DNA from: Planctomycetota bacterium
Lineage (GTDB): Bacteria > Planctomycetota > Planctomycetia > Gemmatales > Gemmataceae
NCBI GenBank assembly: GCA_021781415.1
Contig: JAJXWW010000191.1
Coordinates: forward strand, 1-43,435
Direction: 5' to 3'
DNA: 43,435 nt
The notes under the pieces: generated by a model
The model's database searches: none
What the model was told of the DNA's origin: nothing
Seen by the model: the letters and a program-made list of their open reading frames with translations, nothing else
In this document: positions 1-8,870 of the stretch, one piece after another
How the letters are laid out: each line of letters opens with the position of its first letter
How positions within the stretch are numbered: the stretch's first letter is position 1
Translations under genes and position numbers: made by a program

Positions 1-1
1 G

Positions 2-766
2 CTCTTGGTCGGTGTCAGCGCAGCCAAGATGTTGGCGCTGGTTTTGGATGTGCCGTTGATCGCGGTCAATCACATCGAGAGCCACATCTATGCGGCGCGG
101 CTTGCGGCGGAGCGCGACATTTTCCCATGCGTTGGCTTGGTGGTCAGTGGCGGGCATACGGTTCTGTTTCATTGCCGCGATGCGTTGCGGTTTGACCTGC
201 TCGGCGGGACGCTCGACGATGCGGCCGGCGAGGCGTTCGATAAGGTGGCCAGTCTGCTCGGGCTGGGGTTTCCAGGCGGGCCGGCGGTGGAGCGTGAGGC
301 GGCGGAAGGCCAGGCGGATGCCGTGAAGTTGCCGCGCTCGTTCTTGCACGACGACCGGCTCGATTTCAGTTTCAGCGGGTTGAAGACGGCGGTGCTGTAC
401 GCGCTGGTGGGACAGAGCCAGCCGCGCCCCGAACCACCCACACCCAGTCAGCGACGCGCCGATCTCGCCGCCAGCTTTCAAAAGGCCGTCGTCGATGTCC
501 TCGTCGCCAAATCGCGCCAGGCGTTACGGCGAACGGGATTGAAGCGACTCGCCGTCGGCGGCGGGGTGGCCGCGAACGGTTGCTTGCGCAGCGCGCTCGA
601 AGCGATGGCGTGCGACGAGGGAGCCGAGCTATTTATCCCACCGCTGTCGCTCTGCACCGACAATGCGGCGATGGCTGCCGTCGCCGTCGAGAAATGGCGG
701 CGGAGCGACTGGGCCTCACTCGATCTCGATGCCGTCCCTTCGTGGACTCCCTCACCAGCAACTTGA
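2..766 (+). CDS. tsaD: tRNA threonylcarbamoyladenosine transferase TsaD (5' truncated by window)
   Basis: TsaD transfers the threonylcarbamoyl group from threonylcarbamoyl-AMP to A37 of ANN-decoding tRNAs, working with TsaB and TsaE in the cytoplasm. The visible part is about 254 residues of a family that is usually near 340, so roughly the first 85 residues lie before the window; the TTG at 5 is not the true start. Diagnostic motifs are the metal-binding HIESH, VVSGGHT, GGTLDDAAGEAFDK, GLGFPGGP, FSFSGLKTA, the glycine-rich GGGVAANGCLR, and near the end LCTDNAAMAA. The frame is open and intact to its stop. The next gene on this strand starts about 240 bases later behind its own leader, so co-transcription is uncertain. 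Confidence 0.97.
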   Translation, partial: LLVGVSAAKMLALVLDVPLIAVNHIESHIYAARLAAERDIFPCVGLVVSGGHTVLFHCRDALRFDLLGGTLDDAAGEAFDKVASLLGLGFPGGPAVEREAAEGQADAVKLPRSFLHDDRLDFSFSGLKTAVLYALVGQSQPRPEPPTPSQRRADLAASFQKAVVDVLVAKSRQALRRTGLKRLAVGGGVAANGCLRSALEAMACDEGAELFIPPLSLCTDNAAMAAVAVEKWRRSDWASLDLDAVPSWTPSPAT

Positions 767-1004
767 GCTTTTCTCGTCGAATTTCGCGCTCGAAGCGATT
801 TCACTCCACGATTGGGAGCATCGTGTCGATTGCGTGCGATTTGCCCGTGGCGCGGCGAACCGCGAACGGGATGGAGTGCAAAAAAGCCCCGCATTTAAGT
901 CTTGGTCGCTTCGGCGCGGGTATACTTGGACGGAATCAGGGAGGATGCCCTCCATCAGGGATGTTGTCCGGCTCCTCCCGTGGCAAACTCACGGACCCAC
1001 CACC

Positions 1005-1538
1005 ATGAAAAAATTGCTTCCGTCCGCCGCTTTGGCCTTGGTCGTTTCCGCGTTCGTCTCGGCACCGTCGTTCGCCGGACACACCTTCGGCCTCTTCTAT
1101 CATCACGGCTGTTGCAGCTGCGGCGCGAAGTTCTGCGTCCGCCAGTACAACGCCTTCAGTCCGGTTTGCTCCGGAACCGTCTTCTGCGACGGCTGCTGCC
1201 CGTTCGGCCCCAGCGGATGCGGCTACGGCGGCAACGGCGGCTGCGCCAACGGCGCGTGCGGAGTGCCGTTCATGGGTAATCTCGGTTGCGGCGACGGCTC
1301 TTGCCTCGGCTCGCTGCCGCCGAGCGAACCGGCTCCGAATGCTCCGGCCACAACCAACGCCAACCCGATCGTCTCCCCCGAACCGCTGCCGGCCATTCCG
1401 ACCTCGAAGGCAGTCGGCAATCGGAACATTCAGAACGCGACGTTCCGTTCGGTCGGTTACACCCCCGCCGCCAACACCCCCGCTCCGGTTCGCATGCAGC
1501 CGCAAATGATGGCCGCGCCGTCTTACTGGGGCAACTAA
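1005..1538 (+). CDS. Secreted Cys/Gly-rich small protein, unknown function
   Basis: This 177-residue protein begins with a clear signal peptide (MKKLLPSAALALVVSAFVSA, cleavage probably at SFA-G). Residues about 30-100 form a dense Cys/Gly block: CCSCGAKFC, CDGCCPFGPSGCGYGG, CANGACG and a further CGDGSCLG. A low-complexity Pro/Ala/Asn tail follows and ends in YWGN. The ATG at 1005 was chosen because it opens the signal peptide; the frame continues upstream without a better start. No Shine-Dalgarno sequence is visible before it. The many cysteines suggest disulphides or metal binding outside the cytoplasm, but I do not recognise a named family. A TATACT -10-like hexamer lies at 921-926 without a good -35 box. 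A strong hairpin follows the stop. Confidence 0.75.
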   Translation: MKKLLPSAALALVVSAFVSAPSFAGHTFGLFYHHGCCSCGAKFCVRQYNAFSPVCSGTVFCDGCCPFGPSGCGYGGNGGCANGACGVPFMGNLGCGDGSCLGSLPPSEPAPNAPATTNANPIVSPEPLPAIPTSKAVGNRNIQNATFRSVGYTPAANTPAPVRMQPQMMAAPSYWGN

Positions 1539-1579
1539 TTGCCACGGGTAAACCGTGCAATTCGACTGAAGACGAAAGC

Positions 1580-1609
1580 AGCCGATTCGCTCTTACGGGC
1601 GAATCGGCT
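1580..1609. terminator. Bidirectional hairpin terminator
   Basis: A perfect 11-bp inverted repeat (AGCCGATTCGC at 1580-1590, GCGAATCGGCT at 1599-1609) encloses an 8-base loop. On the plus strand it is followed by GTTTCGCGTTT, a weak T-rich tail. It lies between two convergent genes, the Cys/Gly-rich protein ending at 1538 and the SulP gene ending at 1652, so it could end both transcripts. Confidence 0.7.
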
Positions 1610-1651
1610 GTTTCGCGTTTATCCTCTTCAAGAAGTCGGGTGCCTGCTCCC

Positions 1652-3409
1652 TTAAATCATATAATACCAATCTTGTTTGTGTTCTTCCTTGCGGCGCGGG
1701 CAGGTGTCGCAGCGATCGTCGCCGAGTATTTCGTAGGCGCGTCGAACGGCTCGTAGGGTCGAAGAACCTGCGGCGGCGTCTTCGAGAAAGACCGACTCGC
1801 GCGGCAGCCAATGGTGAAAGCGCAGGTTGCGCAGCGCTTGTTCGAAATCGGGACGGATGCCGCACAAGAGGACGGGTACGCGGCGATCCTGCATTTCTTC
1901 GAGGAATTGTTGCAACATTTCCAGACATACCATGTCCGGATTGCGCGTGCGCTTGAGGCGGAGGATCAGGACGCGCGCTCCGGCTTTGACGCGCTGCCGC
2001 AGCGTGTCGAGAAAGTCGGCCAACAGAGGCGAGGCACCGAAGAACAACTCGCCTTCCAAGCCGAAGATCGCCAAACGCTTGCATTCGGGATCGTTGGGTT
2101 GCCGTTCGCGTACCACGCGCTCGGCGGCGACGACCAGTTCCGTAACCTGCAAGCGCGCGGCCCGCGGAACGAAGAGAAGGAAGGAGATACATACGCCAAT
2201 TAAGATCGATAATTCGATGCTGAGGAACACGGCGGCGGCGGCGGTTCCGAGGGCGATGACAGCGTCGAAGCGCGTGGCGCGGAGGCAATAGAGAAGCCGC
2301 GAGCGATCGATAAGGCGATAGCCGGTGACGATGAGCAGGGCGGCCAAAGCGGGTTTGGGTACATGGCGGGCGAGCGGAGCCAAGACGAGCAGTGCGGCGG
2401 CGACGACGAGAGCGGCCATGACGCCGGCCCATCGACTGACGGCCCCGGCCTGATAGTTGAGATTCGAGCGCGTCAGCGAGCCGGAGCCGGGCATGCACTG
2501 GAAGAATGCTCCGGTCAGATTGGCAATGCCTTGAGCCAAACATTCGCGGTTGAAATCGAGAGGTTGGCGCGTGCGCGCGGCAATCGACTTGGCGACGGCC
2601 ACCGCTTCGAGCAGGCCGAGGACGGCAATCGTCGTTGCACTGCCGCCGAGCGAACGTATCCAATCGAGCCGCCAAACCGGCGGCAGCACCGGCGCGGGTA
2701 AACCTCGCTCTACGGCCAGAGTGTCGTTCGTAGGTTGCCAACCGATCAAAGGTGCCACGATCGTGGCCAGGACTAATGCCACCAACAGATCCGGAAACGG
2801 CGCTCCGAGCCAGCGTTTGAAACGGCGCAGCGGCAGGAGTACCAACAGAGTCCCCATGCCAAGATAGGCAGAGGGACGGTCGATTGCCCCCCCGTCGCGC
2901 AGCGAGAACCACAGGCGATGCAGCAGGGACGGCGACGCATCGCCCAGAGCATGGAGGCCCAAGACGTTGGGGATTTGCCCCAAAGCGATGAGGACTCCCG
3001 CTCCCGCCATGAAACCGAGTAGCACCGACTCGGAGACGTAGCACGTCAGATCGCCGAGTTTGAAGAGGGCAATGAGCAATTGAATCAATCCCACGAGAAA
3101 GACGAGCAGATACATCCCTTGAAGCATCTGCGTGGAAACGGGCACGTCGGCGACGAGTGGAAGCGAGGCCAGCGCTCCGAACAAAACGAGAGAGAGCGCG
3201 TTGGTGGGTCCGCTAATGAGGTGGGCGGACGAACCGAATAGCGAAGCCAACGCGGTGACAACGAAGCCGGTGTAGAGTCCGTACTTCGGCGGCAGCCCGG
3301 CAATCTGAGCGTAGGCCATCTCTTGCGGAACGGCGACGGCGGACACCGTCAGCGCGGCGAAGAGATCGCGGCGAAAACTCTTTATATCCCATACTAAAAG
3401 TCGCTTCAT
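1652..3409 (-). CDS. SulP-family anion transporter with C-terminal STAS domain
   Basis: This 585-residue inner-membrane protein belongs to the SulP/SLC26 family of sulfate, bicarbonate or other anion transporters. The N-terminal signature is clear: RRDLFAALTVSAVAVPQEMAYAQIAGLPPKYGLYTGF, then FGSSAHLISGPTNA. Hydrophobic segments fill residues 15-410. FFQCMPGSGSLTRSNLNYQAGA is the usual mid-protein motif. A STAS domain occupies about residues 435-550 (LAIFGLEGELFFGA, then VLILRLKRTRNPDMV). The tail is unusual: GDDRCDTCPRRKEEHK contains a CxxC pair outside the STAS fold. Substrate cannot be read from sequence. The creatininase gene on the same strand is 53 bases upstream, so the two may share a transcript. 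Confidence 0.93.
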   Translation of the reverse strand: MKRLLVWDIKSFRRDLFAALTVSAVAVPQEMAYAQIAGLPPKYGLYTGFVVTALASLFGSSAHLISGPTNALSLVLFGALASLPLVADVPVSTQMLQGMYLLVFLVGLIQLLIALFKLGDLTCYVSESVLLGFMAGAGVLIALGQIPNVLGLHALGDASPSLLHRLWFSLRDGGAIDRPSAYLGMGTLLVLLPLRRFKRWLGAPFPDLLVALVLATIVAPLIGWQPTNDTLAVERGLPAPVLPPVWRLDWIRSLGGSATTIAVLGLLEAVAVAKSIAARTRQPLDFNRECLAQGIANLTGAFFQCMPGSGSLTRSNLNYQAGAVSRWAGVMAALVVAAALLVLAPLARHVPKPALAALLIVTGYRLIDRSRLLYCLRATRFDAVIALGTAAAAVFLSIELSILIGVCISFLLFVPRAARLQVTELVVAAERVVRERQPNDPECKRLAIFGLEGELFFGASPLLADFLDTLRQRVKAGARVLILRLKRTRNPDMVCLEMLQQFLEEMQDRRVPVLLCGIRPDFEQALRNLRFHHWLPRESVFLEDAAAGSSTLRAVRRAYEILGDDRCDTCPRRKEEHKQDWYYMI

Positions 3410-3462
3410 CCGATTACTCGCGCGGTTCGAGTCGCCTAACGCTTGCGGGTTGAAACGAGTCG

Positions 3463-4209
3463 TCAGGTCGGCAACGGACGCGCCAAGAGCGCCTGGATCA
3501 CTTCCACCGCGCGGTCGATCGCCGCGATGAGGAAGGCTCGCCCCTTGTCGGCGCTGGCCAGCTCCGGGTAGCCGACGCAGCCGTGATCCGTCTTCTGCAT
3601 CATATCGTCGGCGAGAAAGAGGCCGCGCAGGATCGGATTCTCGCGCGGCGGATCGTCGCGGACAGCCTCTCGACGCACCAAGTCGGGCCGTAAAGCCAGC
3701 ATCATCGAAGTTTCAAACTCGCAGGCGTGCCCCATCTTTTTTCGCGGTCCCTCGGCCAAGGCGGCCAACTCCTTCTCGGCCAAGTCCCAATACGAGGCCG
3801 CGCAAAGGATGTGGCCGCGGAAGAGCGGTTGGAGATGACGCAGCGCCATCTGCATCGTATCGATATTGCCGCCGTGGCCGTTCAGGAGCAACAGCCGTTC
3901 GTATCCGTCCTCGAGCAGCGGCGTCAGCATGTCGCACAGCATTTCGACGTGCGTATCGACTTCCGCCGACAGCGTGGCTCCAAAGCGCAGATGATGTGCC
4001 GACGCGCCGAGCCACAAGGTCGGCAGCAACAACACTTGCTCCGGCAAGGTGCGCTCGACCCCCTCGGCGACGCCAGTGACGAGGACCGTATCGGTGATGG
4101 TCGGCAGATGATGGCTGTGCTGTTCGCAAGCGGCTATCGGCGCGACCACGACGATTCGATCGCGCGGCAGGTCGCGTAGTTGCGGATAGGTCATTTCATA
4201 AAACTTCAT
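3463..4209 (-). CDS. Creatininase-family amidohydrolase
   Basis: The 248-residue protein has the metal-binding signatures of the creatininase/creatinine amidohydrolase fold: EQHSHHLP at about residues 29-36, a following TDT, the central NGHGGN at about 111-116, and HACEFETS near residue 160. Members hydrolyse cyclic or linear amide bonds using two metal ions; substrates include creatinine, but in bacteria many act on formamides or cofactor intermediates, so no specific substrate is assigned. Length is typical of the family and no signal peptide is seen. It is divergent from the large WD40 gene and 53 bases upstream of the SulP gene. Confidence 0.9.
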   Translation of the reverse strand: MKFYEMTYPQLRDLPRDRIVVVAPIAACEQHSHHLPTITDTVLVTGVAEGVERTLPEQVLLLPTLWLGASAHHLRFGATLSAEVDTHVEMLCDMLTPLLEDGYERLLLLNGHGGNIDTMQMALRHLQPLFRGHILCAASYWDLAEKELAALAEGPRKKMGHACEFETSMMLALRPDLVRREAVRDDPPRENPILRGLFLADDMMQKTDHGCVGYPELASADKGRAFLIAAIDRAVEVIQALLARPLPT

Positions 4210-4520
4210 CGCAATTCCTCTCGATTCAGCGAATCACCGCCGTGAGGCCCAAGTCTGATTGTATCGGGATTCTTGCAAAGTTGAGCCTTCTCGGCAAGCA
4301 GTCGTGGCCAGCAAGGTTACTCGACCGCTCTCTCCCAATGTTTGAAGAACGGAATTTCCATTGTTTCGGCGGATCCGACTGGGTCGATGCGATTTTCGAC
4401 GACACGACGAAAGGCCCTCGTTGCCATGCAGTGAATTCCTCCAACAAATGCTTGACTGGCGACATCGCTCTGCGATAATCGCGCAAGCGGCACACATTCT
4501 CAAAATCATGGAGCTGCGTC
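4210..4520. other. Divergent intergenic region, creatininase and WD40/TPR genes
   Basis: This 311-base gap carries the 5' ends of two divergent genes. The plus-strand promoter is listed separately. On the minus strand a TACAAT hexamer (4258-4263 read in reverse) could serve as a -10 box for the creatininase gene, but no matching -35 box lies 16-18 bases upstream. No coding sequence or RNA gene was recognised. Confidence 0.5.
4452..4479 (+). promoter_or_regulatory. Sigma-70-type promoter for the WD40/TPR gene
   Basis: TTGACT at 4452-4457 and GATAAT at 4474-4479 are separated by 16 bases. Each differs from the housekeeping consensus at one position. The predicted start of transcription is about 35 bases before the ATG at 4521, and a GGAG ribosome-binding motif sits at 4510-4513. 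Planctomycete promoters are poorly charted, so this is a sequence match only. Confidence 0.6.
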
Positions 4521-7500
4521 ATGTCGCAAAAAGCCATCTGCCCGCGCGGTCACATCTGGGATCCTTCCGTGTTCGAAGGTTTGCCCGCCACCGCGACGCC
4601 TCATTGTCCCATCTGCGGGGAGGAGGAACCGAGGCGCGCGCGCGACTTCGTGGCACGGCTGATGCAATGGGGACGAGCGAACCGTCTCGCGGCCGGGTTG
4701 TCCGTTCTCTGTTTGCTTCTCGCAACTGTCGGCAGCGCGGCACTCCTTCATGCGCGGAGACAGGCCCAAGCGGCCCGAGTGGAAGCGGAGAACTCGGAGT
4801 TTAAGGCGGAACAGGCGGCGGCGAAACTTCAATCGACCCTACGCGCCAACGAAATCGAGGAAGAGCGAAAGCACAAGCGAGACAACGACATTCAAGAGCT
4901 AAAATGGTCTAATCGAGAGAAAGAGTTTCAGGCGCGTCTTCGAGAAGCCGAGAAGGACGCCCTCGCCGCCAAGACCGAGCGCGACAAGCAGTTCCAGGCC
5001 CGAAGCCTCGCCGAGGAACTACGGCAATCGGCGGAAGGCGAGAGCAAGGCGTCGCGCGGACAACTCAAGGAGACGACGGGGCATCTGATCGAGATGCATG
5101 TCGCCAACGGGGTGAGGCGCATGGATTCGGGCGATTTATCGGGTTCGCTACCCTCGTTCGTATCGGCATTGCGCTTGGCCGACAAGCAGGGCCTACCAAC
5201 GGCGGCCCATCGGCTGCGCCTGTCGGCGGTACTGGCTTTGTGTCCGCGTCCCGTGCAGTTGTGGACGAATGAGAAGCCGTGGAAGCTCGCGCAACTCAGC
5301 CGCGATGGGAAGCGCGCGTTAACGGTCGGACTCAACGGCGCGACGGAGGTATGGGACACGCAGACCGGCAAACGCATCGGCGAAGCGATGGCCCATCCGG
5401 AGGCCGTCGCGCACGCCGCGATCGGCCCCGACGGGAAGCAGGTTGCGACGACAACTGCGGACGGAATGCTGCATGTTTGGGATGTCGAATCGAGCAAGGA
5501 GGTGGCGGATGCCGTGCAGATGATGGGTCCGGTTGTCGGCTTGGCCTTCAGTCCGGACGGCAAACGCTTTCTGGTCGTCACCGATAAAGCTCCCATGGGA
5601 GCGATGGGCGCTACCGAAGTCGAATTGCGTACCTACAACGCGGCCACGGTCGAACCGACTCGCGCGGAGCCGCTCGGCAGCGATCTACGACCCGTTGTCG
5701 CCGCATTTAGTCCCGATGGGAAGTCGATCTTGGCGGTCTGTCAAGATCGTTGCGCGCGCATTTGGGACATCGGCAGTGGCAAACAGATCGGCGTCTCGCT
5801 CGTTCACGACTCGGAAGTCGTAGAAGCAAGATTCAGTCCCGACGGCGAAAAAGTGGCGACTGCTGGAGCGCGTGGAACCGCCCGCGTGTGGAACGCGAAG
5901 ACCGGCGAACCGTTGACGCCGACGCTTACACACGGGACCAAGTTGCGCGGAGTCTCGTTTGGACCCGACGGGAGATTGCTGTTGACCTTCGACGACGAAT
6001 CGGCGCGCGTGTGGGATACTCGAAACGAGGTGCCCGTGGGAACGCGCCTGCGCCTCGACGAGACGATAAACGATGCGATTTTCAGTCCCGATGGACGCCA
6101 CCTGTGGACGCTCGGTGCCGATGGCGCGGCGCGGGGGTGGGACTATCGAACCGGACGAGACGCCCTCGTTCCCCTGTGGCACGGGGACTCGATTCGTTAT
6201 GCCGCTTTTGCGCCGATGGGAGATCGCTTATTGACGTTCGACGGTCGCGCAGTCCGTTGGTGGGATCTGACTCGCAGCGAAACTCTCTCGGCGAATCCGA
6301 GGTCGTCTCGTTCGGCATCGTCCGATTTGGCTATACTCAGCCCCGACGGCAAGCGCGTTCTGCGGGCGACCGAGACATCGGTGCGCATCTACGACACAAC
6401 GACGAACGAGGCGGTGGGAGGCACGCTGCCGCATCCGAATCGCGTGACTGCTGCCGCCTTCAGCAGCGACGGCAAGCGCGTGTTGACGGTCGGCCACATT
6501 CGCAACGGCGATGAGCTGGAGGGACACGTTCGCGTTTGGCAGACCGCGACGGGAGAGCTTCTCGGCCAGCCCCTGATCCATGCGCGTTCGGTCCTGGAAG
6601 CCAGTTTCAGCCCCGACGGCCGCCGCGTGCTGACGGCGTGCCAAGACGGCAAGGCACGCTTGTGGGACGTGGAGAAAAGTGCGCTAATTGGAGAGCCTAT
6701 GGAGCATAAAAGTGATCTGCTTCGCGCGCTCTTTCTTTCCGATGGCAAACGAATGCTGACGCTGGATGTCGAGGGCGGACTGCGCTTGTGGGACGCGGAC
6801 AACGCGGAGGCGATTGGTCCCATTTGGGGGCACGGCAAGCCGATCCGCCACCTCGGATTCAGTCCCAACGGTCGGCTTCTCGTTACTTCCGGCGAGGACG
6901 GCGCGGCGCGCGTGTGGGAAGCGAATGCGGGGCGTGAAATCGCCGCAGCCATCGTCTCCGGCATCCCCGTTTTGTACGCCGCCTTCAGCCCCGACTCCGC
7001 CCGTTTCGTCACGGTCGGCGACGACCGGAGAGCGCGGGTGTGGGATACGAGCAACGGCAAATCGATCGGTTCGCCGATTCGGCATCGCACCGCCCTCTCG
7101 CTTGCCGCCTTTAGCGAGGATGGTAAGCGAATCGTCACAGTTGCCGCCGATGGTCTGCGCGTGTGGGACGCGGCCAGTGGCGAACCCATTGGACCGCTCG
7201 TGAAGATCGATGCGGAGCAAGCGGCGATACGCACCGTCTCGCTTGGACGAGACGGCCATTTGACCGCATCGGTCGGAGCAACCGGCGACCAGTCGGCATC
7301 CATGCACCTTTTTTTCAAATCCGACGAGCGGTCCATTCCCGAACTGAAACGGATCGCAGAAGTGTTGACCGCCGTGCGAATGGCAGACGATGGTTCCGTC
7401 TCGCCGCTCGACCGCGCCGAACTAGCCAAGGAGTGGCAAGAGGCGCGAACGAAGCACGTCAAGGATTTTTCTCCGTCGGCGGAGCGCGCACGATCGTGGC

Positions 7501-8417
7501 ACACCGGCGGCGAAGCGGAATGTGAAAAACGAAAGCTATGGAAAGGAGACTTACTCCATCTCCATTATCTGATAAGTGCCCAGCCCACGTCCGATTTGTA
7601 TGCCCGTCGCGCTCGCGCCAACGCCGCATTGAAATACTGGGAGGCAGCGCGAACCGATTATCAAAAAGCATTGGCGAGCGATGCGGGACGTTGGGAACTT
7701 TGGGCCGGACAAGGCGAAGTCGAAGCGGCAATGGGGAAATGGGATGAGGCGATCGCCGGATACACCAAGGCCATCGAACGCCAAGGCGACCGGGCCGCGC
7801 TGTGGACGGCGCGCGGTCGAATCGAGGCCCGGCGCGGCATGTGGATCAAAGCCGCCGCCGATTTCGCCAAAGCAATCCATCTGGGTGAAGAGGACGCCGT
7901 CGTTTGGTGTCAGTACGCGCGGACTCTGTTGGCCAACGGCGACGACGTCAACTATCGCCGCTGGTGCGCGCGGATCGTCCAACGCTTCGGCGAAAGCAAG
8001 GACGAGACCACGATTCAACACGTCGTCTGGACTGGTGCCTTAGCGGAAGGGGCGGTGCGCAATTGGAAATCACTTGTGGTCCGCGCCGAGCGTTCGGCGA
8101 CGGAGCAGCCGCAATCGACCGACCGGGCGCGACTCCTGGCCGTGCTCCTGTATCGGGCGGGACAATTCGAGAAGTCGTTGAATCTCGCGCGGAAGTTGAC
8201 CGCTGTCTCCGATCCCGCGCCGCAAGCCCGCGATTGGCTGCTCGCGGCATTGGCAGCCCAGCGTCTCGGTCGCCCCGAAGAAGCGAAACAGGCTCTCGCC
8301 AAATCGGAGGAGACCCGTTCCAAGGAAAACCGTGACAACGAATCGTGGGAAGACCGCCTCGCCTATCGAACCCTGCACCGCGAGGCCGCGATGGTGATAA
8401 AGGGAAAATCACCGTGA
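4521..8417 (+). CDS. Zinc-ribbon, membrane-anchored WD40/TPR protein
   Basis: This 1298-residue protein has five regions. Residues 7-32 form a zinc ribbon (C7-x3-H11, then C29-P-I-C32). A single hydrophobic segment spans about 56-76. A charged Glu/Lys/Arg-rich coiled coil covers about 78-180. Residues about 225-920 hold roughly 15 WD40 blades, most ending in VWD or LWD after an FSPDG turn, enough for two seven-bladed propellers. Residues about 1010-1290 hold TPR-like helices (YWEAARTDYQKALASD, then KWDEAIAGYTKAIER). The plan resembles planctomycete Ser/Thr kinases with N-terminal ribbons and C-terminal propellers, but no kinase domain is present. A scaffold or sensor role is inference. It ends 15 bases from the convergent HEPN gene. 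Confidence 0.85.
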   Translation: MSQKAICPRGHIWDPSVFEGLPATATPHCPICGEEEPRRARDFVARLMQWGRANRLAAGLSVLCLLLATVGSAALLHARRQAQAARVEAENSEFKAEQAAAKLQSTLRANEIEEERKHKRDNDIQELKWSNREKEFQARLREAEKDALAAKTERDKQFQARSLAEELRQSAEGESKASRGQLKETTGHLIEMHVANGVRRMDSGDLSGSLPSFVSALRLADKQGLPTAAHRLRLSAVLALCPRPVQLWTNEKPWKLAQLSRDGKRALTVGLNGATEVWDTQTGKRIGEAMAHPEAVAHAAIGPDGKQVATTTADGMLHVWDVESSKEVADAVQMMGPVVGLAFSPDGKRFLVVTDKAPMGAMGATEVELRTYNAATVEPTRAEPLGSDLRPVVAAFSPDGKSILAVCQDRCARIWDIGSGKQIGVSLVHDSEVVEARFSPDGEKVATAGARGTARVWNAKTGEPLTPTLTHGTKLRGVSFGPDGRLLLTFDDESARVWDTRNEVPVGTRLRLDETINDAIFSPDGRHLWTLGADGAARGWDYRTGRDALVPLWHGDSIRYAAFAPMGDRLLTFDGRAVRWWDLTRSETLSANPRSSRSASSDLAILSPDGKRVLRATETSVRIYDTTTNEAVGGTLPHPNRVTAAAFSSDGKRVLTVGHIRNGDELEGHVRVWQTATGELLGQPLIHARSVLEASFSPDGRRVLTACQDGKARLWDVEKSALIGEPMEHKSDLLRALFLSDGKRMLTLDVEGGLRLWDADNAEAIGPIWGHGKPIRHLGFSPNGRLLVTSGEDGAARVWEANAGREIAAAIVSGIPVLYAAFSPDSARFVTVGDDRRARVWDTSNGKSIGSPIRHRTALSLAAFSEDGKRIVTVAADGLRVWDAASGEPIGPLVKIDAEQAAIRTVSLGRDGHLTASVGATGDQSASMHLFFKSDERSIPELKRIAEVLTAVRMADDGSVSPLDRAELAKEWQEARTKHVKDFSPSAERARSWHTGGEAECEKRKLWKGDLLHLHYLISAQPTSDLYARRARANAALKYWEAARTDYQKALASDAGRWELWAGQGEVEAAMGKWDEAIAGYTKAIERQGDRAALWTARGRIEARRGMWIKAAADFAKAIHLGEEDAVVWCQYARTLLANGDDVNYRRWCARIVQRFGESKDETTIQHVVWTGALAEGAVRNWKSLVVRAERSATEQPQSTDRARLLAVLLYRAGQFEKSLNLARKLTAVSDPAPQARDWLLAALAAQRLGRPEEAKQALAKSEETRSKENRDNESWEDRLAYRTLHREAAMVIKGKSP

Positions 8418-8432
8418 CACAAAAGGCTGCAT

Positions 8433-8870
8433 TCAAGGATGCCAGGTAACATCCTTGAGAACATCGCGTTCGTAGATCTTCATGACATCGGTGATCTGCG
8501 TTCGCACCGGCTCAATGGACGCCGCGTCGAGAGATTGGATGATCTCCCTTGCCCATTGCACACCTTGAACAGTGAAGTTTCGAGTAATGGCTCGGCGGTC
8601 GTCGTAGTCGGCCCAGTTGCGCTCCCGGCGCAGTTGGCTCAAGCGCCTGCCTGCGATCGCGGTTTCGGAATGACCCGAATTGGAGAGTCGCAACCAGAGA
8701 TAGCCGTGCGCGCGATCGGCATGGGGGACGCGAAAGCCGAGGTCGAGCAACAACAAGCGTGCCATATGGAAGGAGGCGTAGTAGGCGCGGCTAATCGCCG
8801 AACGCCACTCCGCTTCCGTCGCACCGCCCTGGAGATTGCTTGCCAGAGTGAGATAGTCGCGAAAATTCAT
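8433..8870 (-). CDS. HEPN-domain protein (UPF0332-like)
   Basis: The 145-residue helical protein looks like a HEPN domain: WRSAISRAYYASFHMARLLL at about residues 22-41 and LRRERNWADYD at 80-90, the form seen in UPF0332 proteins. HEPN proteins are often RNases or toxin-antitoxin components, but the classical R-x(4-6)-H catalytic motif is missing, since the Arg is followed by an A-D-Y segment with no His. Catalysis is therefore doubtful. The ATG at 8870 was chosen over in-frame upstream codons because it overlaps the TGA of the upstream gene as ATGA, a sign of translational coupling. That pairing suggests a two-protein module. Confidence 0.8.
   Translation of the reverse strand: MNFRDYLTLASNLQGGATEAEWRSAISRAYYASFHMARLLLLDLGFRVPHADRAHGYLWLRLSNSGHSETAIAGRRLSQLRRERNWADYDDRRAITRNFTVQGVQWAREIIQSLDAASIEPVRTQITDVMKIYERDVLKDVTWHP

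Noticed and set aside
1593..3044. A 483-codon open frame on the minus strand overlapping the SulP gene
   Set aside because: It is Arg/Ser/Pro-rich with no domain, and the SulP frame on the same strand has full membrane and STAS motifs. The length comes from high GC.
3421..3462. Possible tRNA T-arm (GGTTCGAGTC)
   Set aside because: No acceptor, D or anticodon stem can be formed around it.
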